DNA from: Peptacetobacter hiranonis
GTDB taxonomy: Bacteria; Bacillota; Clostridia; Peptostreptococcales; Peptostreptococcaceae
Length of the DNA: 64,000 nucleotides
NCBI RefSeq assembly: GCF_008151785.1
Contig: NZ_CP036523.1
Span: forward strand, 2,158,019 to 2,222,018
Direction of reading: 5' to 3'
The notes beneath the pieces are model-generated. The model was not told the DNA's origin and did no database searches. It saw only the letters and a list, made by a program, of their open reading frames with translations. Of the stretch, positions 18,701 through 27,972 are shown in pieces. A program made the translations under genes and the position numbers. Within the stretch, counting starts at the first letter, position 1. Each line of letters starts with the position of its first letter.

Positions 18701-19876
18701 TTATTCTACTTCACAAACTATTGTTTCAATAGTTGCCATAGCACCTTCTATAAGTGCTTCTATATCTAGTTTTTCTTCTGATTTTTCTATTCTTTCTAAT
18801 TTAGGTTTAGTTATAGGTTTCTTAGGAGCAAATACACTACAGCAATCCTCTTCTGGAACTATAGATAGGTCATAAGTACCTATTTCCTGAGCTATATCAA
18901 TTATATCAGATTTATCCATAGCTATAAGTGGTCTAAACACAGGTAAGCTACAAACTGCATTAGTACAAGTTAATCCATATATAGTCTGAGATGCAACCTG
19001 TCCTATACTTTCACCTGTAACTATAGCCTGACAATGTCTCTGCTCTGCTAATCTCTGAGTTATCATCATCATAAATCTTCTTGAATGTATAGTAGTCTCT
19101 TCTCTATTTAATTTTTCAGTTATTTCTTTTTCTATTTCAAGTATATTGCAGCAATGTACTTTTATTGGTCCACAGTATCTTGAAAGAGTTCTCGCTAAGT
19201 CTAATACTTTTTCTCTAGATCTTTCACTAGTGAATGGGTATGTGTGGAAGTGGATACATTCTATATCCATACCTCTCTTGGCAACCATCCAAGTAGCTAC
19301 TGGACTATCTATACCACCTGAAAGAAGTGACATAGCTTTACCTGCAGTTCCCATTGGTAATCCACCATAACCTGGTACAGAGTCTGTATAAACCATAGTA
19401 TTTAACTCTCTATATTCACATCTAACCTTAACTTCTGGATTTCTAACATCAACTTTTATTCTGTCTTTAACATTAGAAAGTATATATCCACCGATATCTA
19501 TACTCATTTCCTGAGATGTAAGTGGAAGAGATTTATCTCCTCTTCTTGATTCAACTTTGAAAGTCTTAGCACCTTCTTCTATCTTCTGTTCTATTAATTT
19601 TAATGCAGTTTCTTTTAGTACATCGTAGTCTTTTTCAGCCTTTATCCCTGGACAAACTCCAACTATACCAAATACTTTTCTAACTTCTTCCATTACTTCT
19701 TCGTAATTGTCGTCATTTACATCAACGTATATTCTTCCATATTCTTTGTAAACATTATATTCACCTAGTGGTTTAAGCATATTTTTTATATTTTTTATAA
19801 GCTTATTTTCGAAAAGGTATCTATTTTTTCCTTTTACTCCTATTTCTCCGTATTTAACTATTAATATATTGTACAA
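18701..19876 (-). CDS. thiI: tRNA 4-thiouridine synthase ThiI
   Basis: Transfers sulfur to U8 of tRNA and can support thiazole synthesis. Contains an N-terminal ferredoxin-like/THUMP region ([12 protein letters not shown]), the PP-loop SGGIDSP motif in [13 protein letters not shown], and the typical [13 protein letters not shown]. About 390 residues: the short form without the C-terminal rhodanese domain, as in many Firmicutes. The start is taken as the TTG at 19876, which has AGAGGTG five bases upstream; an in-frame TTG six codons earlier lacks a site. It follows a cysteine desulfurase gene, its probable sulfur donor. Confidence 0.95.
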   Translation of the reverse strand: MYNILIVKYGEIGVKGKNRYLFENKLIKNIKNMLKPLGEYNVYKEYGRIYVDVNDDNYEEVMEEVRKVFGIVGVCPGIKAEKDYDVLKETALKLIEQKIEEGAKTFKVESRRGDKSLPLTSQEMSIDIGGYILSNVKDRIKVDVRNPEVKVRCEYRELNTMVYTDSVPGYGGLPMGTAGKAMSLLSGGIDSPVATWMVAKRGMDIECIHFHTYPFTSERSREKVLDLARTLSRYCGPIKVHCCNILEIEKEITEKLNREETTIHSRRFMMMITQRLAEQRHCQAIVTGESIGQVASQTIYGLTCTNAVCSLPVFRPLIAMDKSDIIDIAQEIGTYDLSIVPEEDCCSVFAPKKPITKPKLERIEKSEEKLDIEALIEGAMATIETIVCEVE

Positions 19877-19929
19877 ATCGGCACCTCTTTTCAATTATTT
19901 TTTATATTTTCTCTAACCTTTGTTTTTTA

Positions 19930-21093
19930 TTATCTTCTTATTCTTATTATCTTTCTTAAGTCTTCAACAGAGTCTTTTAATATCTCTACAGCCTTAACTA
20001 TTTCTTCTTCTGTATTCATATCAGATAAACTAAATCTTATTGCTCCTTCTATCTCATCTGGTGTAAGTCCCATAGCATTTAGTACATGACTTCCCTTTTT
20101 CTTTGATGAACAAGCAGAACCTGTAGAAACATATACCTCTTTCTGTTCAAGATAATGTAAAAGTACTTCTCCTCTTACATCTTCAAAAGATACATTTAAT
20201 ATATGACAAACCCCATCTTTTGGAGAATTTACCTTTATTCCATCAATATTCTTTGATATTTCTTCTTTTAAAAGATTTTTTAAAGAATTCATTTTTTCTA
20301 TAGAGCCATTTAAATCTAAAAATAACTTAGATATTGCAGCTCCTATGCCGTATATTCCTGGAACATTCTCAGTTCCTGATCTTAAATTACTTTCCTGACC
20401 TCCACCAGTCATCAGTGGTTTAAAATTAATTCCATCTTTTATATACATAAATCCTATTCCCTTTGGACCATGTATTTTATGGGCACTGACACTCATAAAA
20501 TCTATATTGTATCTAGATGGTCTAAAATCTACTTTTCCATATCCTTGAACTGCATCTACATGGAAAAATACTTTGTTCTTTCTATTTTTTAAAAGATTAC
20601 CTATTTCTTTTATCGGCTGAATACTTCCTACCTCGTTATTTACAAACATAACACTCACTAAAATAGTATCTTCTCTAAGATTTTTTTCCAAATCCTCTAC
20701 ACATATCTTTCCTTCAGAATTTACAGGAAGATATGTAACTTCAAATCCGTCTTTTTCTAAGTCCTCTAAGGTATTTAAAACAGATGGATGCTCTATTGAA
20801 GTAGATATTATATGTTTTCCTCTCTGTTTATTGAGATTAGCACAACTTCTAATTATACTATTGTTACATTCTGTACCACCTGATGTAAATATTATCTCTT
20901 TTTCCTTAGCACCAAGAGTCTTAGCTATGTTTCTTCTTATTTCTTTTATATTTTTTTCTATTTTCATACCCATTCTGTGTGCTGCAGATGGATTTTCGTA
21001 GTCTTCTGTAAGTGATTTAACCATACTATCCACTACTTCCTGATACGGTTTTGTAGTAGCACTATTATCTAAATATATTCCCATTAATAACAC
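19930..21093 (-). CDS. Cysteine desulfurase (NifS/IscS-like)
   Basis: 387-residue PLP enzyme that removes sulfur from cysteine. Key features: IYLDNSATTKP at the N-terminus, HVDAVQGYGK with the PLP-binding Asp, the Schiff-base lysine in SVSAHKIHGPKGIG, and the mobile-loop catalytic cysteine in STGSACSSKKKGSHVL. It is immediately upstream of thiI (about 50 nt) on the same strand, so the likely job is to supply persulfide sulfur to ThiI for tRNA thiolation rather than general Fe-S assembly; no iscU is adjacent. Confidence 0.94.
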   Translation of the reverse strand: MLLMGIYLDNSATTKPYQEVVDSMVKSLTEDYENPSAAHRMGMKIEKNIKEIRRNIAKTLGAKEKEIIFTSGGTECNNSIIRSCANLNKQRGKHIISTSIEHPSVLNTLEDLEKDGFEVTYLPVNSEGKICVEDLEKNLREDTILVSVMFVNNEVGSIQPIKEIGNLLKNRKNKVFFHVDAVQGYGKVDFRPSRYNIDFMSVSAHKIHGPKGIGFMYIKDGINFKPLMTGGGQESNLRSGTENVPGIYGIGAAISKLFLDLNGSIEKMNSLKNLLKEEISKNIDGIKVNSPKDGVCHILNVSFEDVRGEVLLHYLEQKEVYVSTGSACSSKKKGSHVLNAMGLTPDEIEGAIRFSLSDMNTEEEIVKAVEILKDSVEDLRKIIRIRR

Positions 21094-21547
21094 CTTTCCT
21101 CGCTTAAAAAGTATTTAAACATATATCATTTTATTATACCATATTTTCACTTTTTAAAATATAAAATTACAATATTTGTTAATTTCATATTTGAATTTTG
21201 TTTTTCAAAATCAATAAAATAGATTCTACTTAAATTCATTTTTATAGGTTATTTTTTTAACATTATTTTTTATATTTTTCTTATTTTAACACAGACTGTA
21301 ATAATATATTGTTATAGATAAATTTATTATTTCATTATCTAACTTTTTATTTTCTTCACACTAAATTTGTTTAAATTTCAACATTTAAATCTATTTTTTA
21401 ATTTTTATGCAAGAAAACGTTAATCTTGTATACATTATTATAAAAATATACTATTTTGATTTTATCATCTATAGATAAATACAATATTAAATTTTTCTTA
21501 CTATAATTGACAAATTTATATTTATTTAACTTTATAATAAATATTCA

Positions 21548-21576
21548 TTGATTTTTTAATGATTTTTTGTTAAAAT
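21548..21576 (+). promoter_or_regulatory. Candidate promoter of a plus-strand small RNA
   Basis: TTGATT (21548-21553), a 17-nt spacer, TAAAAT (21571-21576). It lies within a gene-free region and points at the structured segment starting near 21583. Confidence 0.45.
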
Positions 21577-21582
21577 TTAATT

Positions 21583-21731
21583 AAGGTTATCCCCCTGGTA
21601 ACCCCAGTTAGTTAATATATCTATTCCCAGTACCCTTTCAAAGGGATATATTTTATGTTTATTGAATTTAGTGTGAAAATTACGGAAGTTTTCGCACAAG
21701 AAAAAAGGAACTTACCCCGAGTTCCTTTTTT
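21583..21731 (+). ncRNA. Candidate free-standing structured small RNA
   Basis: About 150 nt with a promoter-like sequence in front and a terminator at the end. Predicted stems by eye: GGTTA/TAACC near the 5' end; AATATATC (21614-21621) with GATATATT (21645-21652), enclosing a CCCTTT/AAAGGG hairpin; GTGTGAAAA with TTTTCGCAC (about 21671-21696); then the terminator. No ORF of note. The rest of 21094-21754 is AT-rich, and I see nothing else in it. I do not recognise the family, and the strand is inferred from the promoter. Confidence 0.45.
21701..21731. terminator. Terminator behind the ABC operon and/or the small RNA
   Basis: AAAAAAGGAACT-TACCCCG-AGTTCCTTTTTT. Symmetric, so it can serve the minus-strand transporter operon (last gene ends 21755) and the plus-strand RNA. 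Confidence 0.85.
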
Positions 21732-21754
21732 CATGCCTATTTTTAAATTTTTAA

Positions 21755-22504
21755 TTATATTAATTCATCTCTATTTTTTAATACATTTAAGAATTTTTTA
21801 GTTCTTTCATTCTGTGGATTATCTATAACATCCTTTGCATTTCCCATTTCTACTATTTTTCCACCATCCATAAAACAAACTTTATCAGAAACATTTCTAG
21901 CAAAACTTATTTCATGAGTTACAATTATCATTGTTTTGTGCTGTTTAGCAAGGTCTTTTATCAACATTAAAACCTCATTTACAAGCTCTGGATCTAGTGC
22001 TGATGTAGGTTCGTCAAATAATAAAACCTTTGGATCTAATGCAAGTGCTCTACCTATAGCAACCCTCTGCTGCTGACCACCAGATAAACTTGATGGATAT
22101 TCATCCTTTTTATCTAATAATCCTATCTGTTTTAAAATTTCTAATCCCTTTTCATCTGCTTCTTTCTGACTCATTTTTTTAACAACAGTAAGTCCTATAG
22201 TTATATTTCTTAATACTGTTTTGTTGTTAAATAAATAAAATCCCTGGAATACCATCGCAGTATTTCTTCTAAGCCAAAGTTTATCTGACTTTTTTATATG
22301 TCTTAATTCAACTTCTTTTTCGTCCATTTTTATAGACCCATTATCTGCATTCTCAAGACAGTTTATACATCTTAAAAATGTAGATTTACCTGTACCAGAA
22401 GGTCCTATTATACTTATAACCTCACCCTTTTTAACATCTAAATCTATACCTTTTAAGACTTCATTTTTTCCAAATTTCTTATGTATATTTTTTATCTCTA
22501 TCAC
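21755..22504 (-). CDS. Polar amino-acid ABC transporter ATP-binding protein
   Basis: 249 residues. Walker A GPSGTGKST near 34-42, Q-loop, signature LSGGQQQRVAIGRALA, Walker [16 protein letters not shown] and switch His in IVTHE. Belongs to the GlnQ/HisP/TcyC-type ATPases of polar amino-acid uptake. The start coincides with the end of the permease gene (22504), so the two are translationally coupled. Last gene of a substrate-binding/permease/ATPase operon; substrate not determined. Confidence 0.92.
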   Translation of the reverse strand: MIEIKNIHKKFGKNEVLKGIDLDVKKGEVISIIGPSGTGKSTFLRCINCLENADNGSIKMDEKEVELRHIKKSDKLWLRRNTAMVFQGFYLFNNKTVLRNITIGLTVVKKMSQKEADEKGLEILKQIGLLDKKDEYPSSLSGGQQQRVAIGRALALDPKVLLFDEPTSALDPELVNEVLMLIKDLAKQHKTMIIVTHEISFARNVSDKVCFMDGGKIVEMGNAKDVIDNPQNERTKKFLNVLKNRDELI

Positions 22505-23184
22505 TATTTATCACCGACCATTTTTCCCATTTTCTTTTCTAATCTAGACTGAACGAATGTCATTATAGATGTTATCATCCAGTATATAAGAAGCACACAT
22601 ACAAACGCCTCTAAATATTTATAGCTTGATGATCCTTCAAGCTGTGCCTGAGCCATCATTTCCTTTACACCTATAGCAAATACTAATGATGTATCTTTTA
22701 CTATATTTATAAAACTACTGAAAAGAGTTGGTATAGCTACTCTTATAGCCTGTGGAAGTATTATATGATACATTGATTGCATATATGTCATACCTATAGA
22801 CTGTGATGCCTCCATCTGTCCTTTATGTATAGATGTTATCGCTGCTCTAAGAGATTCCGCCATATAAGCAGAACTTGCTAAACTTAAGATTATAAGTGCT
22901 GCATAAAATGAACTTATTCTCAACATTGTATCGTGATTTAAAAGAGGTAATACCCCAAAATAGAAGCAGAAAAGCTGCGACATAAGAGGTGTTCCTCTAA
23001 AGAATGATATGTATACCTTAAACACCTTATTTAATATAGGAACTTTGGCATCTATCACTATTGCTATTATAAAAGCTAAAATTAGACCAAATATTATAGC
23101 TAAAACAGACAGTTTTAATGTTACTCCGCCATATTTTAACATAGTCGGTATTAAACCTACCATAAATTCAAAATCAAAACTCAA
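22504..23184 (-). CDS. Polar amino-acid ABC transporter permease
   Basis: 226 residues of the HisM/GlnP family, with membrane segments at about 20-42, 62-80, 88-110 and 190-212. The EAA loop reads EASQSIGMTYMQSMYHIILPQA. It pairs with the ATPase that starts at its last base. A hairpin separates it from the binding-protein gene, which may adjust the relative amount of transcript. Confidence 0.9.
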   Translation of the reverse strand: MSFDFEFMVGLIPTMLKYGGVTLKLSVLAIIFGLILAFIIAIVIDAKVPILNKVFKVYISFFRGTPLMSQLFCFYFGVLPLLNHDTMLRISSFYAALIILSLASSAYMAESLRAAITSIHKGQMEASQSIGMTYMQSMYHIILPQAIRVAIPTLFSSFINIVKDTSLVFAIGVKEMMAQAQLEGSSSYKYLEAFVCVLLIYWMITSIMTFVQSRLEKKMGKMVGDK

Positions 23185-23238
23185 AAATTTTCCCTCCTTT
23201 TAGTTTTTTTAAACTTTACTATTTTTCTCTATAATCGT

Positions 23239-23269
23239 CAATAGACCACGCAGAATGCGTAGTCTATTG
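23239..23269 (-). repeat. Intercistronic stem-loop in the ABC operon
   Basis: CAATAGAC and GTCTATTG arms with an inner TACGCA/TGCGT pairing, between the binding-protein and permease genes. No T-run follows on the minus strand, so it is more likely an RNA-stabilising or processing element than a terminator. Confidence 0.6.
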
Positions 23270-23289
23270 ATTTTAAAATCTATTATTTT

Positions 23290-24096
23290 TTATTTCTGAG
23301 GTTCAGTTGTGTCTATTTCAAACCATTTTTCAGATAATTTCTTAAGAGTTCCGTCTTCTCTCATTTCTTTAAGAGTTGCACCTACTTCTTTAGCAAGTTT
23401 TTCACCCTGTTCATCTTTTCTGAATGGATAAGCATTTACTTCATAAGTTAATTTTTCATTTAACTGACGTATTGGAAGCTGTTTTTCTTCTACAGTAGTT
23501 TTAGTTTTTATTTCTCCCTGCCATAAAGCATCTATTCTACCTAAGTTAACTTCATCTTCCATTGGAACACCATCATATGTTACTATATCGAATCCTAACT
23601 GATGCTCATCGTTCATAGCTCTAAGAGTAGCTTCTCCATTTCCTCCTAGCCAGCAACCAACTTTTTTACCTTTTAAATCTTCTTTAGTCTGGAATGGACT
23701 ATCTTCTTTAACGAATAAATCATAGTAGCTGTATGCGTATGGTTCTGAGAAGTTGTATTTTTCTTCTCTTTCTGGAGTTATTGACATCTGATGTGCTACA
23801 GTGTCTATTTCTCCAGCATCAAGCATACCTACTAGTCCAGAGAACTGTCCTAATTTGTACTCTAATTCATAGTTGTTTCTTTTTGCTATTTCGTTCCATA
23901 CATCCATTTCAAATCCTGTAAGCTCGTCGTCTTTCTGGAATGCCCATGGTGGATACTGTGCTGAAGTTCCTATTACAACTTTAGTTTTTTCAGCTGCATC
24001 TCCACTTGCTTCTTCACCTGATTTACTTGAACATGCTACAGTTCCTAACATTAGAACACCTGCTAATGCGATTGCTAAAAGTTTCTTTACTTTCAT
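23290..24096 (-). CDS. Amino-acid ABC transporter substrate-binding lipoprotein
   Basis: 268 residues. Lipoprotein signal peptide with lipobox LGTVAC (lipid-modified Cys at 22). The mature part is an SBP_bac_3 domain with TSAQYPPWAFQKDDELTGFEMDV, the usual ligand-pocket start of polar amino-acid binders, then PEREEKYNFSEPY. First gene of the operon with the permease and ATPase that follow. The ligand cannot be read from the sequence; cystine and glutamine are the common ones for such systems. Confidence 0.9.
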   Translation of the reverse strand: MKVKKLLAIALAGVLMLGTVACSSKSGEEASGDAAEKTKVVIGTSAQYPPWAFQKDDELTGFEMDVWNEIAKRNNYELEYKLGQFSGLVGMLDAGEIDTVAHQMSITPEREEKYNFSEPYAYSYYDLFVKEDSPFQTKEDLKGKKVGCWLGGNGEATLRAMNDEHQLGFDIVTYDGVPMEDEVNLGRIDALWQGEIKTKTTVEEKQLPIRQLNEKLTYEVNAYPFRKDEQGEKLAKEVGATLKEMREDGTLKKLSEKWFEIDTTEPQK

Positions 24097-24352
24097 GATA
24101 CACCCTCCGAAATTTTTTTATCGAATATTCTTATAATTTTATCCATTGATAAAATTCATAAAAACTTCAATTTCCATATAAGAGATTATCACATTTTTAA
24201 TACTTTGTATAATAGGTTTTATTTATCAGAAATCGTTTACCTAATGTTTTTTTCTATACTTATTTTTTCATCTTGACAATTACTTTTTCTTTTATTAATT
24301 TTTATAATTATTTTATATTTATAATAAATTATCACTATTTTTTTAGGTATAT
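24097..24352. other. AT-rich intergenic region between two ABC operons
   Basis: This stretch upstream of the substrate-binding gene is nearly pure A/T and contains the ribosome site (GGAGGGTG) of that gene. I see no ORF, no T-box sequence and no clear promoter hexamers. It ends at the terminator of the neighbouring operon. Confidence 0.5.
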
Positions 24353-24390
24353 ACAAAAAAAAGAAAGACAGTATAATTAATACTGTCCTT
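24353..24390 (-). terminator. Terminator of the T-box-controlled ABC operon
   Basis: GGACAGTAT/ATACTGTC stem followed by a T-rich tail on the minus strand, about 50 nt after the last gene. Confidence 0.8.
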
Positions 24391-24437
24391 CCATGCTGAT
24401 TTTATATAATTAACTCAAGAGAGTAATTAGCTAATCA

Positions 24438-25163
24438 TTAAGATAATACTTTTGCAAAGAACTCTTTTGTTCTTTCATGTGTTGGGTTATTAAATACCTC
24501 TTCTGGAGTATTATCTTCTATTATTTTTCCTTCATCTACAAATATAACTCTATCCGCTACTTCTTTAGCAAATCCCATTTCGTGAGTTACTATTGCCATT
24601 GTCATACCATCCTGTGCTAGTTCTTTTATAACTTCAAGAACTTCTTTAACCATTTCTGGGTCAAGTGCTGATGTAGGTTCGTCAAATAACATCATATCTG
24701 GTTCCATAGCAAGTGCTCTTGCTATAGCAATTCTCTGTTTCTGACCACCTGATAACTGTGCTGGATAAGTATCCTTTTTATCGTAAAGTCCAACTCTTTT
24801 TAAAAGAACTTCTGCTTTCTTTTCCGCTTCTTCTTTGCTCATTTTTTTAAGAGTTATAGGAGCTAGAGTTACATTTTCTAGTATTGTTTTGTGTGGGAAA
24901 AGATTGAAGTGCTGGAACACCATTCCTATGTTCTGTCTTACTTCATCTATATTTGTATTTTTATCTACTAAGCTTTTTCCTTCAAATATTATATCCCCTG
25001 ATGTAGGAGTTTCTAAAAGGTTCATACATCTTAATATTGTACTTTTACCAGATCCTGATGGACCTATTATAACTAGTATTTCACCTTTTTCAATTTCTAA
25101 ATCTATACCTTTTAGTACCTCGTGGTCACCAAAAGATTTATGTAAATCTTTTATCGTAATCAT
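24438..25163 (-). CDS. Polar amino-acid ABC transporter ATP-binding protein (probable arginine system)
   Basis: About 241 residues. Walker [10 protein letters not shown], signature [16 protein letters not shown], Walker [16 protein letters not shown], switch His in IVTHEMGF. Of the GlnQ/ArtP type. The ATG at 25163 is preferred over an in-frame GTG three codons earlier because of its spacing to AAGGAAAG. It is the last of four genes under the tandem T-box leader. The amino-acid specificity (arginine) is inferred from the T-box, not from this protein. Confidence 0.9.
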   Translation of the reverse strand: MITIKDLHKSFGDHEVLKGIDLEIEKGEILVIIGPSGSGKSTILRCMNLLETPTSGDIIFEGKSLVDKNTNIDEVRQNIGMVFQHFNLFPHKTILENVTLAPITLKKMSKEEAEKKAEVLLKRVGLYDKKDTYPAQLSGGQKQRIAIARALAMEPDMMLFDEPTSALDPEMVKEVLEVIKELAQDGMTMAIVTHEMGFAKEVADRVIFVDEGKIIEDNTPEEVFNNPTHERTKEFFAKVLS

Positions 25164-25188
25164 AATTCTCACTTTCCTTTATCTATAA

Positions 25189-25860
25189 TTAATTTGATGC
25201 TGCCATCTTCTTTTCAAGAAGGCCAACTAGTTTTGATAGAGTAAATGTTAATACGAAGTAGATTGCCGCTGCGAATAGATATGGGCCAAAACTATCGTAT
25301 GTAGCATTTTTAACTGTATTAGCAGTAAACATTATGTCGATTACTCCTATGAATGATAGTATTGCTGATTCTTTTACTAATGAAACAAATTCATTCGCTA
25401 ATGATGGAAGTATATTTTTAACTGCCTGAGGAACTATTACATGTCTCATAGTTGCCCAGTAGCTAAGTCCTAAAGATCTACTTGCTTCCATCTGACCTTT
25501 ATCTACTGACTGTATTCCAGATCTCATTATCTCTGCTACATATGCACCAGAGTTTATAGATAATGCAAAAGCACCTGCTATAAAGTCACTTGGTATTCCA
25601 AATAAACTTGGGAAATTAATTCCTATCTGTGGAAGTCCGTAATATATGATTGATAACTGTACTAAAAGTGGTGTATCACGAATTACTTCTATATATATTG
25701 TTGATAATGCTTTGAATATGCCGTTTTTTGACATTTTAGCTAAGCAAAGTATAAGCCCTATTATAAAACCGAAGAATAATGCTATAAATGATATTTCTAT
25801 AGTTGTTAGTGTCGATTTCATAAAGGTTGGTAAATATGGTCCTACAAAATCAAAACTCAT
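25189..25860 (-). CDS. Polar amino-acid ABC transporter permease (probable arginine system)
   Basis: 223 residues, HisM/ArtQ family. Predicted membrane helices at about 18-40, 52-72, 88-110 and 188-210. EAA motif EASRSLGLSYWATMRHVIVPQA. Followed after 25 nt by the ATPase and preceded by the two binding-protein genes. With one permease only, the membrane core is presumably a homodimer. Confidence 0.9.
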   Translation of the reverse strand: MSFDFVGPYLPTFMKSTLTTIEISFIALFFGFIIGLILCLAKMSKNGIFKALSTIYIEVIRDTPLLVQLSIIYYGLPQIGINFPSLFGIPSDFIAGAFALSINSGAYVAEIMRSGIQSVDKGQMEASRSLGLSYWATMRHVIVPQAVKNILPSLANEFVSLVKESAILSFIGVIDIMFTANTVKNATYDSFGPYLFAAAIYFVLTFTLSKLVGLLEKKMAASN

Positions 25861-25920
25861 GTTATATCTCTCCTATCCCCTTACAAAAGAATTCTTATTC
25901 TTTATCGTATTTATTTCTTA

Positions 25921-26745
25921 TTATTCCTGAGCAGCTAAAGCTGAGTTATCTTCTAATGATTTCTGAAGATCGTTAGCTACGAAATCTTTTACTGCTTTGT
26001 TTATTGCTTCTAAGTATGCTGTGTTGTTTCCTTTTTTAACTGCTATAGCCATACTTTCTTCTGCGTCACCTTCTGGTAAGTTGAAGCTAGATAATGCTAT
26101 ACCATCTATCTGATTTACATTTATTAAACCAACTGTATCATTAACTATTACTGCATCTACATTTCCATTTTTAAGTTCCATCATTAAATCTGGCACTGAT
26201 TCAAGAGATTTTAATCCTGTACATCCTATTTTATTAGCGTATGTTTCCTGTATAGAACCTTTCTGAGTTGCTACTTTCATTGATTTAACCTGATCTTCAG
26301 AAGTTATTTTATCTTCTTCTCCTTCTCTTACTACAAGTACGTTTTTACCAGTATAGTATACTTCTGAGAAATCTACATTTTTCTTTCTTTCTTCTGTTGG
26401 AGACATTCCTGATATTACCATATCAACTTTATCTGCTTTTAAAGCTCCTACTAATCCATCAAATGTCATTTCTTTAAATTCTACGTCTACACCTATTTCT
26501 TTAGCTATAGCTTTTGCTAAGTCTGCATCTACACCTACTACTTTATCCTCTCCACCTTTTGTTGAATGGAATTCAAATGGTGGATAGTCAGCTGACATAG
26601 CTACTACTAATTTACCACTTTCTTTTACTGCGTCTAGTTTATCTGCTGCTTCAGAAGATTCTTCTCCTCCTCCGTTGCCACAAGCTACTAAACCTAAAGA
26701 TAATACCATTGCCATTCCTAAACTTACTAATTTTTTCATTTTCAT
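25921..26745 (-). CDS. Amino-acid substrate-binding lipoprotein, copy 2
   Basis: 274 residues. Signal peptide with lipobox LGLVAC, then an SBP_bac_3 domain (ADYPPFEFHS, GVDADLAKAIAKEIGVDVEF, SGMSPTEERKKNVDFSEVYYTGKN). Very similar in sequence to the gene just upstream (27667-26828) over its full length, including the signal peptide, so the pair arose by tandem duplication. Differences lie mostly in the second lobe and the tail. It precedes the permease by about 60 nt. Confidence 0.92.
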   Translation of the reverse strand: MKMKKLVSLGMAMVLSLGLVACGNGGGEESSEAADKLDAVKESGKLVVAMSADYPPFEFHSTKGGEDKVVGVDADLAKAIAKEIGVDVEFKEMTFDGLVGALKADKVDMVISGMSPTEERKKNVDFSEVYYTGKNVLVVREGEEDKITSEDQVKSMKVATQKGSIQETYANKIGCTGLKSLESVPDLMMELKNGNVDAVIVNDTVGLINVNQIDGIALSSFNLPEGDAEESMAIAVKKGNNTAYLEAINKAVKDFVANDLQKSLEDNSALAAQE

Positions 26746-26827
26746 TTTAATTACTCTCCTTCATGTTATAAATTTTTTTATTATTTTTTTATTTTAGTTA
26801 TTATTTAAAATCAGCTTTTATATGTTA

Positions 26828-27667
26828 CTATTTATTTTCTTTTGTTGCTAAATCTGTATTTTCTTTTAATGATTTTTCAAACTCATTAGATTTGAAGTTG
26901 TTTACTGCTTTGTTTACTGCTTCTAAGAAAGCTTTGTTGTTGTCGTCCTGTTTTATAGCTGCTGCCATACCTTCTTCAGAATCCCCATTTGGAAGTTCTA
27001 AGTTAGCCTGAACAAGTCCACCCATTTCCTGCATGTTTAATATACCAACTGTATCATTTACTACTACTGCATCTACATTTCCATTTTTAAGTTCTGTCAT
27101 AACATCTGGTATAGCTTCAAGAGATTTTATAGAAGTACATCCAAGTTTTGTTACATATGCTTCCTGTATTGAACCTTTCTGAACTGCTATCTTAAGATTT
27201 TTTAATTCATCTACTGATTTTATTTTATCTTCTTCTCCTTCTTTAACTGCTACTATGTTTTTACCAGTGTAGTATAAATCTGTAAAGTCTACGCTTTTAT
27301 CACGTTCTGGTGTTGGAGACATTCCTGAAAGTATGATATCAATTTTATCTGCTTTTAATGCTCCTATAAGTCCATCAAATGTTATTTCTTTGAATTCTGC
27401 CTCTACACCTAACTCTTTAGCGATTGCTTCTCCTAGATCTTTATCAACTCCTGCTATTTCATCTGATCCATTAGCTGTTGAGTGGAACTCAAATGGTGGG
27501 TAGTCTGGGTATATACCTACAACTAATTTTCCACTTTCTTTTACCTGTTCTAATTTGTCTGATGTTGATGAAGTTGAAGCTTCTTTATCTTCTCCTCCAC
27601 TGCAGGCTACTAAGCCTAAAGATAATACCATTGCCATTCCTAAGCTGATTAATTTTTTCATTTTCAT
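26828..27667 (-). CDS. Amino-acid substrate-binding lipoprotein, copy 1
   Basis: 279 residues, first gene after the T-box leader. Lipobox LGLVAC with Cys22; mature SBP_bac_3 domain with YPDYPPFEFHS and SGMSPTPERDKSVDFTDLYYTGKN. It is a close paralogue of the next gene. Two receptors sharing one permease and ATPase would widen the ligand range or affinity range. Start ATG after AGGAGTGG. Confidence 0.92.
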   Translation of the reverse strand: MKMKKLISLGMAMVLSLGLVACSGGEDKEASTSSTSDKLEQVKESGKLVVGIYPDYPPFEFHSTANGSDEIAGVDKDLGEAIAKELGVEAEFKEITFDGLIGALKADKIDIILSGMSPTPERDKSVDFTDLYYTGKNIVAVKEGEEDKIKSVDELKNLKIAVQKGSIQEAYVTKLGCTSIKSLEAIPDVMTELKNGNVDAVVVNDTVGILNMQEMGGLVQANLELPNGDSEEGMAAAIKQDDNNKAFLEAVNKAVNNFKSNEFEKSLKENTDLATKENK

Positions 27668-27814
27668 ATGAAACCACTCCTTTTTTTAAATTTTCCTTTT
27701 TTTGTTTTTTAGTTTTTTGGTATTTTGGTAGTTTGTCGCCAATCTGAATTGGTAGTTCAGATACAACTGTCCAGTTTTGAGTAATAAAAAAGTCCCCTAG
27801 CTAATTTTACTTAG

Positions 27815-27853
27815 CTAAGAGACGAATTAACCGCGTTACCACTCTTATTGATA
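27815..27853 (-). repeat. 39-bp direct repeat, T-box module copy 2
   Basis: Identical over 39 bases to 27934-27972, covering the T-box core and the 5' side of the terminator. The terminator arm itself differs (CCCCTAGCTAA against CTTAGTC), so two distinct terminators follow the same antiterminator sequence. Confidence 0.9.
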
Positions 27854-27933
27854 GGTTTAAATACTATGTAGTAATTAGTGAATTCTTTTTAGTCTTTCGA
27901 ATTTAGGAATAAAAAAATCTCTTAGTCCGAAGA

Positions 27934-27972
27934 CTAAGAGACGAATTAACCGCGTTACCACTCTTATTGATA
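27934..27972 (-). repeat. 39-bp direct repeat, T-box module copy 1
   Basis: Partner of 27815-27853. This copy is attached to the full stem I region upstream. Confidence 0.9.
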
